Shown here piece after piece: positions 1 through 10,388 of a DNA stretch of 64,000 nt (its first letter is position 1; each line of letters starts with the position of its first letter). Under the pieces are notes generated by a model that worked only from the letters and a program-made list of their open reading frames with translations, ran no database searches and was not told the origin of the DNA. The stretch comes from Haberlea rhodopensis. Taxonomy: Eukaryota; Streptophyta; Magnoliopsida; Lamiales; Gesneriaceae. The DNA lies in assembly GCA_907163345.1 (NCBI GenBank), contig CAJQUN010000009.1, forward strand, positions 6,634,001-6,698,000, read 5' to 3'. A program made the position numbers and the translations under genes.

Positions 1-984
1 CTTTTAAACCATACAATATGTCAAACATCATGTTTCGAACTCTCTCCAAGCATGCATAATTATTGCACCCAACAATATCAATCTATATTATAGCCTTAAT
101 TAATTCTCGAATTTTAATTGCCCCGATGCTTGACAACAAGACATTAATATTCTTAAATAAGTAACCTTTAATTGCTTCTTTGCGAAGTTTTCTGTAGGAT
201 GACTTCGTCTTAGTCGTGGCTCGGTAAACAAACGTAGGAAAAAAAGAAAAGCATGATTAGTAATACTTGGTTTTATTTTTTTAAATTTAAAATAAATTAT
301 TTAGGAAAATAAGTTATGAGATAAATTTGCGAAAATGTATTTGAAATTGTTTTTCAGAAGGATAATGAAAAATCAAATGAAATTTTGTTTCGGAATTATA
401 ACTAATTTAAATTAATTTGATATATGTGTAGATAATGATTAAGGTGGAGATATATTTAAAATATTTTTAGGAGTAATAAAAGTTGAATTTAAAATATAAT
501 TATGTTAAAAGAAATGAAATGTACAATAGTATATTTTGGAAAGAAAATGAAAATAGGGTGATATTATTGATTTTGTTTTGGAAAACTTAAAATTTATTTT
601 CTCAAAATTAAAGGGATCAAATATTGGCATTTCCCAGAAATTCCTCGAGAGGAAATCATATCAATAGGTTCATACTGCTGAATATGTCTCATATTTTCTT
701 AAATTAAAATGGTTTAAACTATGATAAATATATTATTTTATTTTATTTGTAGACGAATTCAATATGTTGACTATAATTGAGGAATTAATATTAAAAATAT
801 ATGTCTACTAATTATATTTAACTATGATTTGCTACAATTTGCTGAATATGTCTAATTATATTTTTTAAGGGTTTCGTGTCTCTTTGCTCTGTATTTACCC
901 AAACTAAACAATAGACGCAAGTTTCATTATTTAATGAATATTTTCAGATAAATAAATAATTTCAAGTAATCAGTACAAAATTCC

Positions 985-1060
<76 letters not shown>

Positions 1061-1644
1061 ACATGAATTGATTAGCCAAAATCAATGTTTTAATTTTTTT
1101 ATTATATGGGAAATCGTTCTCCTTCATAAAAATAAAAAAAAAATTAATAACTTGAACATTCAAAACAAAATATTTGACAATGTTATAATGATTTCCTTTG
1201 AAAATATATTTTTGCCATTTTGGATTTTTTAATGCATTATTATCGTAATAAGGTAATACTTTAGACTCGGGGTTTGTCGGAAGTCGTGTTCCGACTTCAT
1301 CTTGAATAATATAAGAAATGATTCTCTAACAAATTAAATATATTATCGGTACTCTAATGTTATTTTCTCGTTAATTTTTTAATTTTTTTCACTAGTAAGT
1401 TTAGAATTTTGTGTAAGATAAAAGTCTTACGATCAAATTATGATTGTGAATGATCGAGGCGTTACATTTTATCTTTTAAGTTAGTAATTTTGAAATAAAT
1501 AGCCAAGAAACTGACACCACTTGGTTTGTGGATTAGGATAATAAACGATTTATAATATGAAGATAATAAAAAATAAGAATAAAGATATATAACTCCAATT
1601 ATTATAAACTCGAGTCAGTTACTGAATGAAATAAGGATATTGAG
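1..1644. other. AT-rich intergenic spacer
   Basis: No gene is visible. The stretch is very AT-rich with stops in all frames. The only marked structure is the ATT/TA microsatellite near 984-1056. The open frame on the minus strand across that microsatellite is a repeat artefact. Confidence 0.6.
984..1056. repeat. ATT/TA microsatellite
   Basis: A short run of ATT/TTA triplets passes directly into an uninterrupted TA dinucleotide run of more than 50 bases. Such compound tracts are highly length-variable and could serve as a marker. Confidence 0.95.
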
Positions 1645-2729
1645 TGTTGGAATATTTTCTAAGTTTTGGTGATAACAAGGTCTACCGCATCAACTAGCGT
1701 TTACTGCCTCAAAACAGTTACCATATCTTTGGAGGAAGCTTACTGACCAAAAAAGTATACCGGAAATAACTTAGCAAAAGCGTCTACTGCTTCTACAAGT
1801 CTACCGAAATCGTTGAAGAAAGCCTACCGTTCTAAATGTCTACTGGGAGTAGACAAGTTAATAGGCTACTGCTTCAATAAAGACTACCGCAAAGCTAAAA
1901 TGAGGTTATCTACCGGTAGAAACTTACTGGTCAAGACTAACAAGAAGAAAAAAATGACTTATGTCCAGTAAATTAAGTCATTCTTGGAAGACAGTAGATG
2001 ATCGAGGAACAAGAGAAAGTTTTATCTGACAAATAGTACTAAGAGCGACACTACACTGATTAGCGTTACCATTTGCCTCAGAATTACTAGCCGTTGTTTA
2101 CGAATATGGAAAAAAGACAAAAAAGATCTTGGACAATAATCAAAGGAAGATTTTAAGAAATCTTTTCCATATAGAGAATAGTTGTCGTTGGACTTTCAAG
2201 CATATAAATAAGACAACTTGGAGATTTAAGAAACTCCTCGCTTACACTTTGAATTAAAAGGTCCAACACTCTGACAATCTAGCATTCAAAAAGCTACAGA
2301 GCAGTAACCATTCAAAGTGATCTTGAAGATCAAAGCATTAAGTCTCCTGCTCAAATAACTTCAAAAGCTATACCAGATTTATTATTATAAAGAGTGTTAG
2401 GATATTCATTGTATTATCAGACGTTAGTTCTGAATCTTAGTGAACTGTGTAGGAGCGAGAGATGTAGAAGCGGCTTGTGCTTCGAACTTCCAGAAATAAT
2501 TAATGTCTCTTTACTTTACCGCACTTACCTTACTACCCATTTACATGTGCTATCAGTTCATATCTCACAAGTGCAATAGACACCTTCCGTACTATCTTTT
2601 TAGTTGTCTACTGTCTTGAAATCAATTGAGATCTTAATGCAGTACTTAACAGTCTGCTATATTTTAAGAATTGATAAATTGAGTTTAGTGTTTATTCAAC
2701 TCTATCTAAATAATACCCCGATCCTAACA
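1645..2729 (+). mobile_element. Solo LTR, copia-like, TSD ttgag
   Basis: The segment begins TGTTGGAATATTTTC and ends CCTAACA. It is flanked on both sides by the same five bases, ttgag (1640-1644 and 2730-2734). Length is about 1085 bases. There is no internal region, primer binding site or second LTR, so it is what remains after recombination between two LTRs. A TATA-like stretch (catataaataag, about 2200) supports plus orientation. The first half is littered with ctaccg and ctactg motifs. The open frame at 2394-2579 lies wholly inside and is not a gene. Confidence 0.85.
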
Positions 2730-3783
2730 TTGAGACAACTAATGTCTTATCATGCACACCGAACTGTACCTTTCATGTATTAAGATATCTTGATATCAAT
2801 GTAGTGAATACATTGGACATATAACTGTTGTTATGATTTATAGAAATTTATGGGCTCACATGTTTAATAATAATTAAATTATGCATTACCTAATTTTATT
2901 AGGGCTAAATATTTAATTAAGATACCCATTCAATCCTTTTTAACACGATTTTTAATTTATTAGTAAATATGTCAACTTGATATATTCCCTTCTCAAAGTC
3001 CGCACAACAAAAATGATAAGCATGGATTTTCGAGGTATAGTTAGATTTGTTTACTTCTCGAGTGATTCGAGTTCAAACACTAAATATTATTTTTTTAGAA
3101 AACTCATTAATTTTTTACAACGTAAAATTGTAATTTGTAATACAAATAAGCATGAAAATAATTTGATTAAATTTTTTTTAAAATAAATTTCTCAATCTTA
3201 AGTACGTGAGGTTGAGATGACAAACTCGAGCTCGACTTGAACTTGGTCAAAATCGAATAGGAGTTTTGACCAAGCCACTTGTGAACCACGGGGGTTGGTT
3301 GTAGCCCTAAATGAAATATACACATTTTAAGTATAGTTTTTTTAATCTATATATAAATTTTATTCTTCCAATTTGTGATTATGACATGAATTTTGTAATA
3401 TATATATAATCTCACTTTACCTTCTTTTTTTTGGTTTCACCCACTCCCAAAGAAAGTGCTAAATATAAGGTGATTTTGACTGATTTGATTTCGTGTTGTA
3501 ATAGTTTAGGCTTGATGTTGGGATCGATTAGGGGGTGGCTAGTCCAATCATTTGAGTTCAGCCAATTTGAGATTCGTGTTCTTGAACAGTTCCAACTTAG
3601 AACTTAGGATCGAGAGATTATATCAACTTTGATTTACAAAATCAAACGGAAGACACTCGAACCAACATGCTCTGTAACTGATTAAGCAATTGAAATATCA
3701 TCTTAAACAAATATGCAATTAAAACAGTACATAAGGTAAATGCACACATATTTGTTTCTGGAAGTCGAATGTGGAGTAACTCT
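2730..3783. other. Intergenic spacer without recognisable gene
   Basis: AT-rich DNA with no coding signature. The last 250 bases resemble repetitive DNA. They continue after the element at 3784-8911 (from 8917), so that element landed in an older, unclassified repeat. Confidence 0.5.
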
Positions 3784-5193
3784 TGTTGAGCCTTAAACGC
3801 ATGGTTGCGTTTAATGCGTTAAATTATCCCCGGTCAATCTTTGAGTTTTGATGATCAACAAAACTTGTGTTTGTTATACTAATGCAACTACTTAGTGTGC
3901 AGATTAAGTGATGAAATGTAGTTTGGATTGAAGTATTTCAAGTGTGCATATTCTGGCCTAGATCGCCCCAGGCGATGGTGATCATCGCCCCAGGCGATGA
4001 GTGTCAGGCCAGGCATCGCCACGCACATCGACAGAGGCGATGGCTAGGCGAGCTTGCGAGGAAGATCGCCTGAGGCGATGGTGAACAACGCCTGAGGCGA
4101 TGGCAACCTTTTGGACTTCGCCCCCGCACATCGACTGGAGCGACGCCGAGGCATGGCGCTGGCATGCGCGCAGGAAGATCGTCCGAGGCGATGGGCTGAA
4201 CGCCCGAGGCGATGGCAGGAACGCCTGAGGCGATCTGAAGTTCGTTTGAGGCGATGACAGAATTGGACATGCTGAAGCTACGACCTTGATTTTTGCTGCT
4301 GATCGCCTGAGGCGATCCACCGATCGCCTGAGGCGATCCGTGATTTTTGCTGACCGTTGGGGCGCGGCGATGGTGATCGCCCGAGGCGATGTCTGAGGCG
4401 ATCTTGGAGTGATTTCAGCCTTATGAGTAGCAACGGCTAGTAGGAGCCTTGGAGGCCTTCTACACTATAAATGTGGATGCTTTGGAGCATTTTGAAGCTA
4501 AGGAACAAGCCTACAACTTATACCAAAGTCTTGATAATTATTATTTGAATTTGCATTGCAATCTCCATACATTGTTGTTGTATTGGAGCTTGTGATTCTT
4601 ATCTTTCTTAGAGTCTTGTTTCTTCGTGTGAGTACACCGTGAAGGTGCTTTTGGTTTGATTTCTTGTAAAGGTCCTCCAACACCAAAGCAAGTTGGAAAA
4701 TTGTAAAGTCATCAACAAGTCTAGTTGGTGCAAGTGTGTGGCTATACTTGGAGCCCTTAAGGCCAAGAAGACTCGTGAAGAGTGTTGGTAGCTCGGGAAG
4801 AGCTTTGTATACTCGGGAAGAGTATTGTGCTCGGGAAGAGCTTGTGTACTCGGGAAGAGTAGTGTGCTCGGGAAGAGCGTTGTAACTCGGGAAGAGTTGT
4901 TGTGTGGCTAACTTGGATCCCTCAAGGCCAAGATCTATTGTTCTAGTGGAACCTCGGTTGGAGGTTATCTAACCGGGAAGAGGAGACGTAGGCGATTCAT
5001 CGCCGAACTTCTATAACAAATCCTTTTGTTATTTATTGCTTTATTTCCTTTTCGCATTTATTTATTTTATTCTTTGCATTTATCGATTGACTAAAGGCTT
5101 CCGCAAGCGCAAAATATTTTATTTTTACAAACTCATTTTAAAACGCTAAAGTAGCCAAGGAATCTCATTCACCCCCCCTCTTCGATTCCAACA
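3784..5193 (+). repeat. 5' LTR of the gag-only element
   Basis: 1410 bases, TGTTG to CAACA. The U3 part (3960-4410) carries about a dozen variants of GCCTGAGGCGAT, many as the self-complementary ATCGCCTGAGGCGAT. A TATA-like box, cactataaatg, lies near 4464. Downstream (4785-4900) is a minisatellite built on CTCGGGAAGAG. The minus-strand frames across the GC-rich part follow from the repeats and are not genes. Confidence 0.93.
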
Positions 5194-5195
5194 AG

Positions 5196-5207
5196 TGGTA
5201 TCAGAGC
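5196..5207 (+). other. Primer binding site, tRNA-Met type
   Basis: TGGTATCAGAGC begins two bases after the 5' LTR. This is complementary to the 3' end of plant initiator methionine tRNA, the usual primer for copia and many gypsy elements. Confidence 0.92.
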
Positions 5208-5240
5208 CATTTGATTTTTGTTTTAAATCAAAATATTTTT

Positions 5241-6887
5241 ATGGCTAATCTAGCAAATGAGTTTGCTCAAGGTCAATCGACGAATCGCCCTCCGCTTTTC
5301 ACGGGTGATAACTACGGGTATTGGAAAAATAGAATTTCTCTATATATCCAATCCGTAGATTATGATCTATGGAAAATCATTGTGAAAGGTCCACATACTC
5401 CTTTAAAGGATGTTGGGGGAATTAGTGTTCCCAAAGAAATGGACGACTTCACAAAAGCGGATATGATGTTAATATCTCAAAATACTAAAGCGATTAATAT
5501 TTTGCATTGTGCTTTAGATATGAAGGAGTACAACCGGATTTCAATGTGCTCAACCGCTAAGGAGATATGGGACAAATTGAAAATTTGTCATGAAGGAACC
5601 AACCAAGTGAAGAAGACAAAGATAAACCTCCTTCAACTCAAATATGAGACATTTGAGATGGATTCCGGAGAAGATGTGGATTCCATGTTTAGGAGGCTCA
5701 CCCAAATTATCAATGAGCTTGCTCAACTTGGAGAGAAGTATCCTCCAAAGCAAATATGGAGGAGAGCTCTAAGGGCCTTACCTAAAGAATGGGATGCAAA
5801 GAGGACGGCTATTATCGAGTCCAACAAAGGGGAGAACGCATCTTATGATCTTGATGAGCTCCATGGCACCTTGGTGACCCATGAGCTTGAAGTTGCCACA
5901 AGGAGAGAAGTGAAGGAGGAGGATAGATCAAAAAGAAATAGGATTGCCTTGGTTGGAAGGAAAGACCATTCCGATGATGAAGAAGATGATGATGATGAAG
6001 AGATGAGGTTGTTCACAAAGAAGTTCAAGAAGCTCTTCAACAAACATAGCAAGTCAAAGACCTCTAATGCCACCAAACAAGAATCAAAAAATGAGGTAAC
6101 TTGTTACAATTGTCAAGAAATAGGCCATTGTGCTAACAAATGTCCTAGGAAGAAGAATGAGGACAAAGGCAAGAAGAAGACGTTTATAGCCACATGGAGT
6201 GATAGCGACTCCGATGAAGAAGAAGCCAAAAATCTTTGTCTAATGGCTCTTGGAGATATAGATGAAGAGGATGATGATGAGGTACCATCTTATGATGAAT
6301 TATTAGATGCTTATAATGAACTCATTGATTGTCTTGGTAAAACCAAGAAGAGCAACAAAGTGCTTAAACTAGACTTGGCTAAGAAGGAAGAAGAAAACAT
6401 TATTTTGAAAAACCAAGTACTTGATTTAAAGACATCTTTTGCCAAGTTTAGTGATAGTAGTTTAAAGATAAATGAATTGCTTGGCTTGCAACGATGTATC
6501 TTTGATAAAGCCGGGTTAGGCTACTCAAGCAAATCAAAATCTTTTTCAAGCTTGTTGGCTAAAGCAAAGCATGATTCTATTACTTGTAACTATTGTTGCA
6601 AAAATGGTCATACCAAGAACAAATGTAGATTTGCTAGAATCCAATACCAACCTAACAAAAGGTGGAAATGGATCCCAAAGGTGCCTAAGGAAGCTAACCA
6701 TCAAGGACCCAAAAATCAAATGGGTACCAAAGATCCTTCTATTATTAATTTGTCTTGTAGGGACAACCATGGATTGGAGGATGAAGGACCAAGCAACTCA
6801 AAGGAGGAGTTTATTCTATTCACCACCATAGAAGAAACGAGAGGCGTTGGATCTATGACAAGAACTAACTCTTGTCATCAAGGGTAA
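5241..6887 (+). CDS. Copia-type Gag polyprotein (capsid/nucleocapsid), intact
   Basis: Structural protein that would assemble the virus-like particle and bind the element RNA. From the Met at 5241 it has 548 residues; the frame opens at 5211, but MANLANEF is the likelier start. The N-terminal third matches the DUF4219/UBN2 copia Gag fold (FTGDNYGYWKNRI, then the AKEIWDKL and LKYETFEMDSGEDV blocks). Two CCHC zinc knuckles follow, with ligands C288-C291-H296-C301 and C449-C452-H457-C462, separated by an acidic, coiled-coil-like linker. The C-terminus runs about 85 residues past the second knuckle and ends before any protease DSG motif. No stop or frameshift interrupts it. An intact frame with no pol suggests maintenance in trans or very recent origin. 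Confidence 0.9.
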   Translation: MANLANEFAQGQSTNRPPLFTGDNYGYWKNRISLYIQSVDYDLWKIIVKGPHTPLKDVGGISVPKEMDDFTKADMMLISQNTKAINILHCALDMKEYNRISMCSTAKEIWDKLKICHEGTNQVKKTKINLLQLKYETFEMDSGEDVDSMFRRLTQIINELAQLGEKYPPKQIWRRALRALPKEWDAKRTAIIESNKGENASYDLDELHGTLVTHELEVATRREVKEEDRSKRNRIALVGRKDHSDDEEDDDDEEMRLFTKKFKKLFNKHSKSKTSNATKQESKNEVTCYNCQEIGHCANKCPRKKNEDKGKKKTFIATWSDSDSDEEEAKNLCLMALGDIDEEDDDEVPSYDELLDAYNELIDCLGKTKKSNKVLKLDLAKKEEENIILKNQVLDLKTSFAKFSDSSLKINELLGLQRCIFDKAGLGYSSKSKSFSSLLAKAKHDSITCNYCCKNGHTKNKCRFARIQYQPNKRWKWIPKVPKEANHQGPKNQMGTKDPSIINLSCRDNHGLEDEGPSNSKEEFILFTTIEETRGVGSMTRTNSCHQG

Positions 6888-7293
6888 AATTTATTTGATC
6901 AAAAATTCATTGGCACAAATCAATTGTGATCAATAAATATTGAAGCTCAATATTCATTGGAGTAAAATGCATAACCCCTTAGCATAATTGTTAAGTGCAT
7001 GATGTATGCTTATCTTTTTATAGTAAGTATCTTGATGTCTTGCATTCAAATTTGAAAATACTATGTGCTATAATTTGTTAAAATGCTTTGATATTTTTAT
7101 TGTCTATTTGGCATGAATGCATGAACATATGCACACATTGCAACTTTTAGAATTAATTGTTGAGTGCCTTAAACACATGGTTCACCTCTATATGATTTAA
7201 TCTTATTTGATGAGAAACATGTGTAATTTGGAGTTATAGGTCATCATATAAATTATGCCATGTTTATTTGAATTATATGCTTTTTGATTATCA

Positions 7294-7518
7294 CAAAAAG
7301 GGGGAGTAATTTTGTGATAAACTTGAACCTTAATACATGCATAGTTTAAGGGGGAGAGCTTATGTATGCATGGTTTGAGGGGGAGAGTTATTTGTTTATT
7401 GCTTTACTTGGTAACTTGTAGTGTATGCAATTGTTAAGGGGGAGTCATTTTTACTCACAGTTCATGCATATTACTTATTCAAGTTTATCAAGTTTTGTGA
7501 TCATCAAAAAGGGGGAGA
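7294..7518 (+). other. Five polypurine-tract-like sites before the 3' LTR
   Basis: AAGGGGGAG-type tracts occur near 7297, 7348, 7375, 7436 and 7507. The last abuts the 3' LTR and is the expected plus-strand primer. The others are near copies 50-75 bases apart, each followed by T-rich DNA. Repeated tracts of this kind are common ahead of the 3' LTR in some copia lineages. Confidence 0.75.
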
Positions 7519-7519
7519 T

Positions 7520-8911
7520 TGTTGAGCCTTAAACGCATGGTTGCGTTTAATGCGTTAAATTATCCCCGGTCAATCTTTGAGTTTTGATGATCAACAAAAC
7601 TTGTGTTTGTTATACTAATGCAACTACTTAGTGTGCAGATTAAGTGATGAAATGTAGTTTGGATTGAAGTATTTCAAGTGTGCATATTCTGGCCTGGATC
7701 GCCCCAGGCGATGGTGATCATCACCCCAGGCGATGGGTGTCAGGCCAGGCATCGCCACGCACATCAACAGAGGCGATGGCTAGGCGAGCTTGCGAGGAAG
7801 ATCGCCTGAGGCGATGGTGAACAACGCCTGAGGCGATGGCAACCTTTTGGACTTCGCCCCCGCACATCGACTGGAGCGACGCCGAGGCATGGCGCTGGCA
7901 TGCGCGCAGGAAGATCGTCCGAGGCGATGGGCTGAACGCCCGAGGCGATGGCAGGAACGCCTGAGGCGATCTGAAGTTCGTTTGAGGCGATGACAGAATT
8001 GGACATGCTGAAGCTACGGCCTTGATTTTTGCTGCTGATCCCCTGAGGCGATCCACCGATCGCCTGAGGCGATCCGTGATTTTTGCTGACCGTTGAGGCG
8101 CGGCGATGGTGATCGCCCGAGGCGATGTCCGAGGCGATCTTGGAGTGATTTCAGCCTTATGAGTAGCAACGGCTAGTAGGAGCCTTGGAGGCCTTCTACA
8201 CTATAAATATGGATGTTTTGGAGCATTTTGAAGCTAAGGAACAAGCCTACAACTTATACCAAAGTCTTCATAATTATTATTTGAATTTGCATTGCAATCT
8301 CCATACATTGTTGTTGTATTGGAGCTTGTAATTCTTATCTTTCTTAGAGTCTTGTTTCTTCGTGTGAGTACACCGTGAAGGTGCTTTTGGTTTGATTTCT
8401 TGTAAAGGTCCTCCAACACCAAAGCAAGTTGAAAAATTGTAAAGTCATCAACAAGTCTAGTTGGTGCAAGTGTGTGGCTATCCTTGGAGCCCTTAAGGCC
8501 AAGAAGACTCGTGAAGAGTGTTGGTAGCTCGGGAAGAGCTTTGTATACTCGGGAAGAGTATTGTGCTCGGGAAGAGCTTGTGTACTCGGGAAGAGCGTTG
8601 TAACTCGGAAAGAGTTGTTGTGTGGCTAACTTGGATCCCTCAAGGCCAAGATCTATTGTTCTAGTGGAACCTCGGTTGGAGGTTATCTAACCGGGAAGAG
8701 GAGACGTAGGCGATTCATCGCCGAACTTCTATAACAAATCCTTTTGTTATTTATTGCTTTATTTCCTTTTCACATTTATTTATTTTATTCTTTGCATTTA
8801 TCGATTGACTAAAGGCTTCCGCAAGCGCAAAATATTTTATTTTTACAAACTCATTTTAAAACGCTAAAGTAGCCAAGGAATCTCATTCACCCCCCCTCTT
8901 CGATTCCAACA
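7520..8911 (+). repeat. 3' LTR of the gag-only element
   Basis: 1392 bases, colinear with the 5' LTR at about 99% identity by eye. It lacks one 18-base unit of the CTCGGGAAGAG minisatellite that is present in the 5' copy. TATA-like box near 8201. Confidence 0.93.
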
Positions 8912-9698
8912 ACTCTTTTACGTCTCCCTTCTCCAATCAGGTGAAATGATACACTAGAAACTTTGATTTATACAATCATATTGTATAGACCCACTTTAGT
9001 TGAGAATGCTCCATCCAACTGAAACTCCTCTTAACATTCTCAACCATCTTTGAACACAACTGTACAGCTAGTACCACAAGTCACGCAGTTGGATGCTCTA
9101 CTCCTCTATCTGTGCATACAACATGTCTCACGGTTATAATCTCATTTTTCTATACTTTAAGCTCATTGATACAATACTTAGAGTGAAAAGGTTGGCACAA
9201 AAGATCCTATAATGATCGGATATAGACTGGTAAGCGTCCTGGGGTATGCTCTCGTTCAGTAGACACATCTTCGAAGCTCCCATGGTTTGAATCTCTCTTT
9301 GAAAATATTTGTTTTTGAAGCGGTTAGTCAGAGAACCTTTTTATTTGATCTTCAACTGTTCATATGCAGTCTTCTACATTGATATGTTCGTTAGATACAA
9401 AAATATGCCGGTTGTAAAATGTCTCGTATTGTTTTTTTACTGACCCTGTACTTTCTTTGACTTTCTCAACGGTCATATTGGCTTTGTAGGCTATTGTTGA
9501 CTACTCATATTCTATAACTGTTCAACTTGGTCTTGTTTGTTCAACTATCTTGTTGTACAGTTGGTATGCCTGTTCAGCTCTGTTGACGACCTACTGGTCC
9601 ACGTTGGTTCAACTCTACTTGCTGGTTGCATCAATCCTCAGTTGATTTGATTATCTAACTGGACATATTATATCAACTTGGTCGAATTCTCAGCTGGT
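8912..9698. other. Spacer, unclassified repeat-like sequence
   Basis: No coding signature. It is the downstream half of the sequence interrupted by the element at 3784-8911. Its composition is that of old LTR or intergenic repeat, which I cannot classify. Confidence 0.4.
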
Positions 9699-9864
9699 TG
9701 ATGTGACTAGAAATAGACACATCCATTGTGTTTAATTGGTTACGATTTGGTATGTTTTGATAGTTAAATTGACACATATGCTACCTAATCATATATTTGT
9801 GTGAATGTAGGCGGAATCTAAGTAATTGAGCTAACAGTGATGAATAAGGATCGAGAATGCATTG
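9699..9864 (+). repeat. Truncated 5' LTR of the gypsy remnant
   Basis: Matches 11830-11995 with scattered differences (for example aatggataattcgatac against aatagttaaattgacac types of change). Homology stops near 9864, where protease coding sequence begins. This marks a deletion junction inside the element. Confidence 0.75.
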
Positions 9865-10388
9865 AAGATAATAAAAGCAACCATATTCTGTTAGGGAGAC
9901 CATTTTTGAAAACTTCTAAGTGCATAATAGATGTCAGTCGTGGTGTTTTTACTATGGAGTTTAATGGTGAGGTAACTATGTTCAATACTCATAATCCGAT
10001 TCATCCTCCTACTACTGATTATACTATTGACATCACACATCACGTATCACTAGAAAAAGCACATACTGTCACTGAGCATGAGCATGAGGTAACTACTGAT
10101 CGACTTATTGACGAAGGAGGTATGAGAGAATTTTTGACTGATACTTCATGTATTACTACTGCTTTACCAAATTCTCCTTTTAAAAATCTCAATTTTGAAT
10201 TGCATGTACCTGATATTGAGCTGAAACTTCCTTCTGAACCTCATGATACATCAATAGAAAACGAGGGGATGCGAAAAGGGTTGAGGACCTCCAAGAGGTA
10301 TAGGGCGAATAGACATCATCTTCGACCAATCAGAAGGATATTGAGGTGGGAAAATGTGGCATTGAGCACCAAACATGACCCACCATGA
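9837..10388 (+). pseudogene. Gypsy pol fragment: end of aspartic protease plus spacer
   Basis: Open frame of 183 residues. The first nine or so residues derive from LTR sequence. Then comes the C-terminal part of a retropepsin-like domain: HILLGRPFLKTSKCIIDV, followed by FTMEFNGEV, the typical end of plant gypsy proteases. The N-terminal half with the catalytic DTG/DSG is missing, so it cannot be an active protease. The remaining 120 residues are acidic to basic spacer of unknown fold. The following residues near LRTSKRYRANRHHLRPIRR may be the tail of pol after a second deletion, but I am not sure. Confidence 0.7.

Larger units (their letters stand above)
3784..8911 (+). mobile_element. Gag-only (TR-GAG type) LTR retrotransposon, TSD actct
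   Basis: Complete non-autonomous element of 5128 bases. The order is 5' LTR (3784-5193), primer binding site (5196-5207), intact copia-type gag (5241-6887), a short non-coding tail with five purine tracts, and 3' LTR (7520-8911). Both LTRs start TGTTG and end CAACA. The target duplication actct is perfect (3779-3783 and 8912-8916). By eye the LTRs differ at about 16 substitutions plus one 18-base indel, roughly 1.1%, so the insertion is recent. Protease, integrase, reverse transcriptase and RNase H are all absent, and there is no degenerate pol between gag and 3' LTR. Transposition would therefore need pol supplied by a related copia element. The architecture matches the gag-carrying non-autonomous class called TR-GAG in plants. 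Confidence 0.93.

Noticed and set aside
927..1163. Minus-strand open frame with a long Tyr-Ile repeat
   Set aside because: It is the translation of the TA microsatellite; no domain and no promoter.
3982..4320. Minus-strand Arg/Ser-rich frames in the LTR, recurring at 7721-8056
   Set aside because: They come from the GCCTGAGGCGAT repeats, which lack stops. Present in both LTRs only because the LTRs are identical; opposite to the element's sense.
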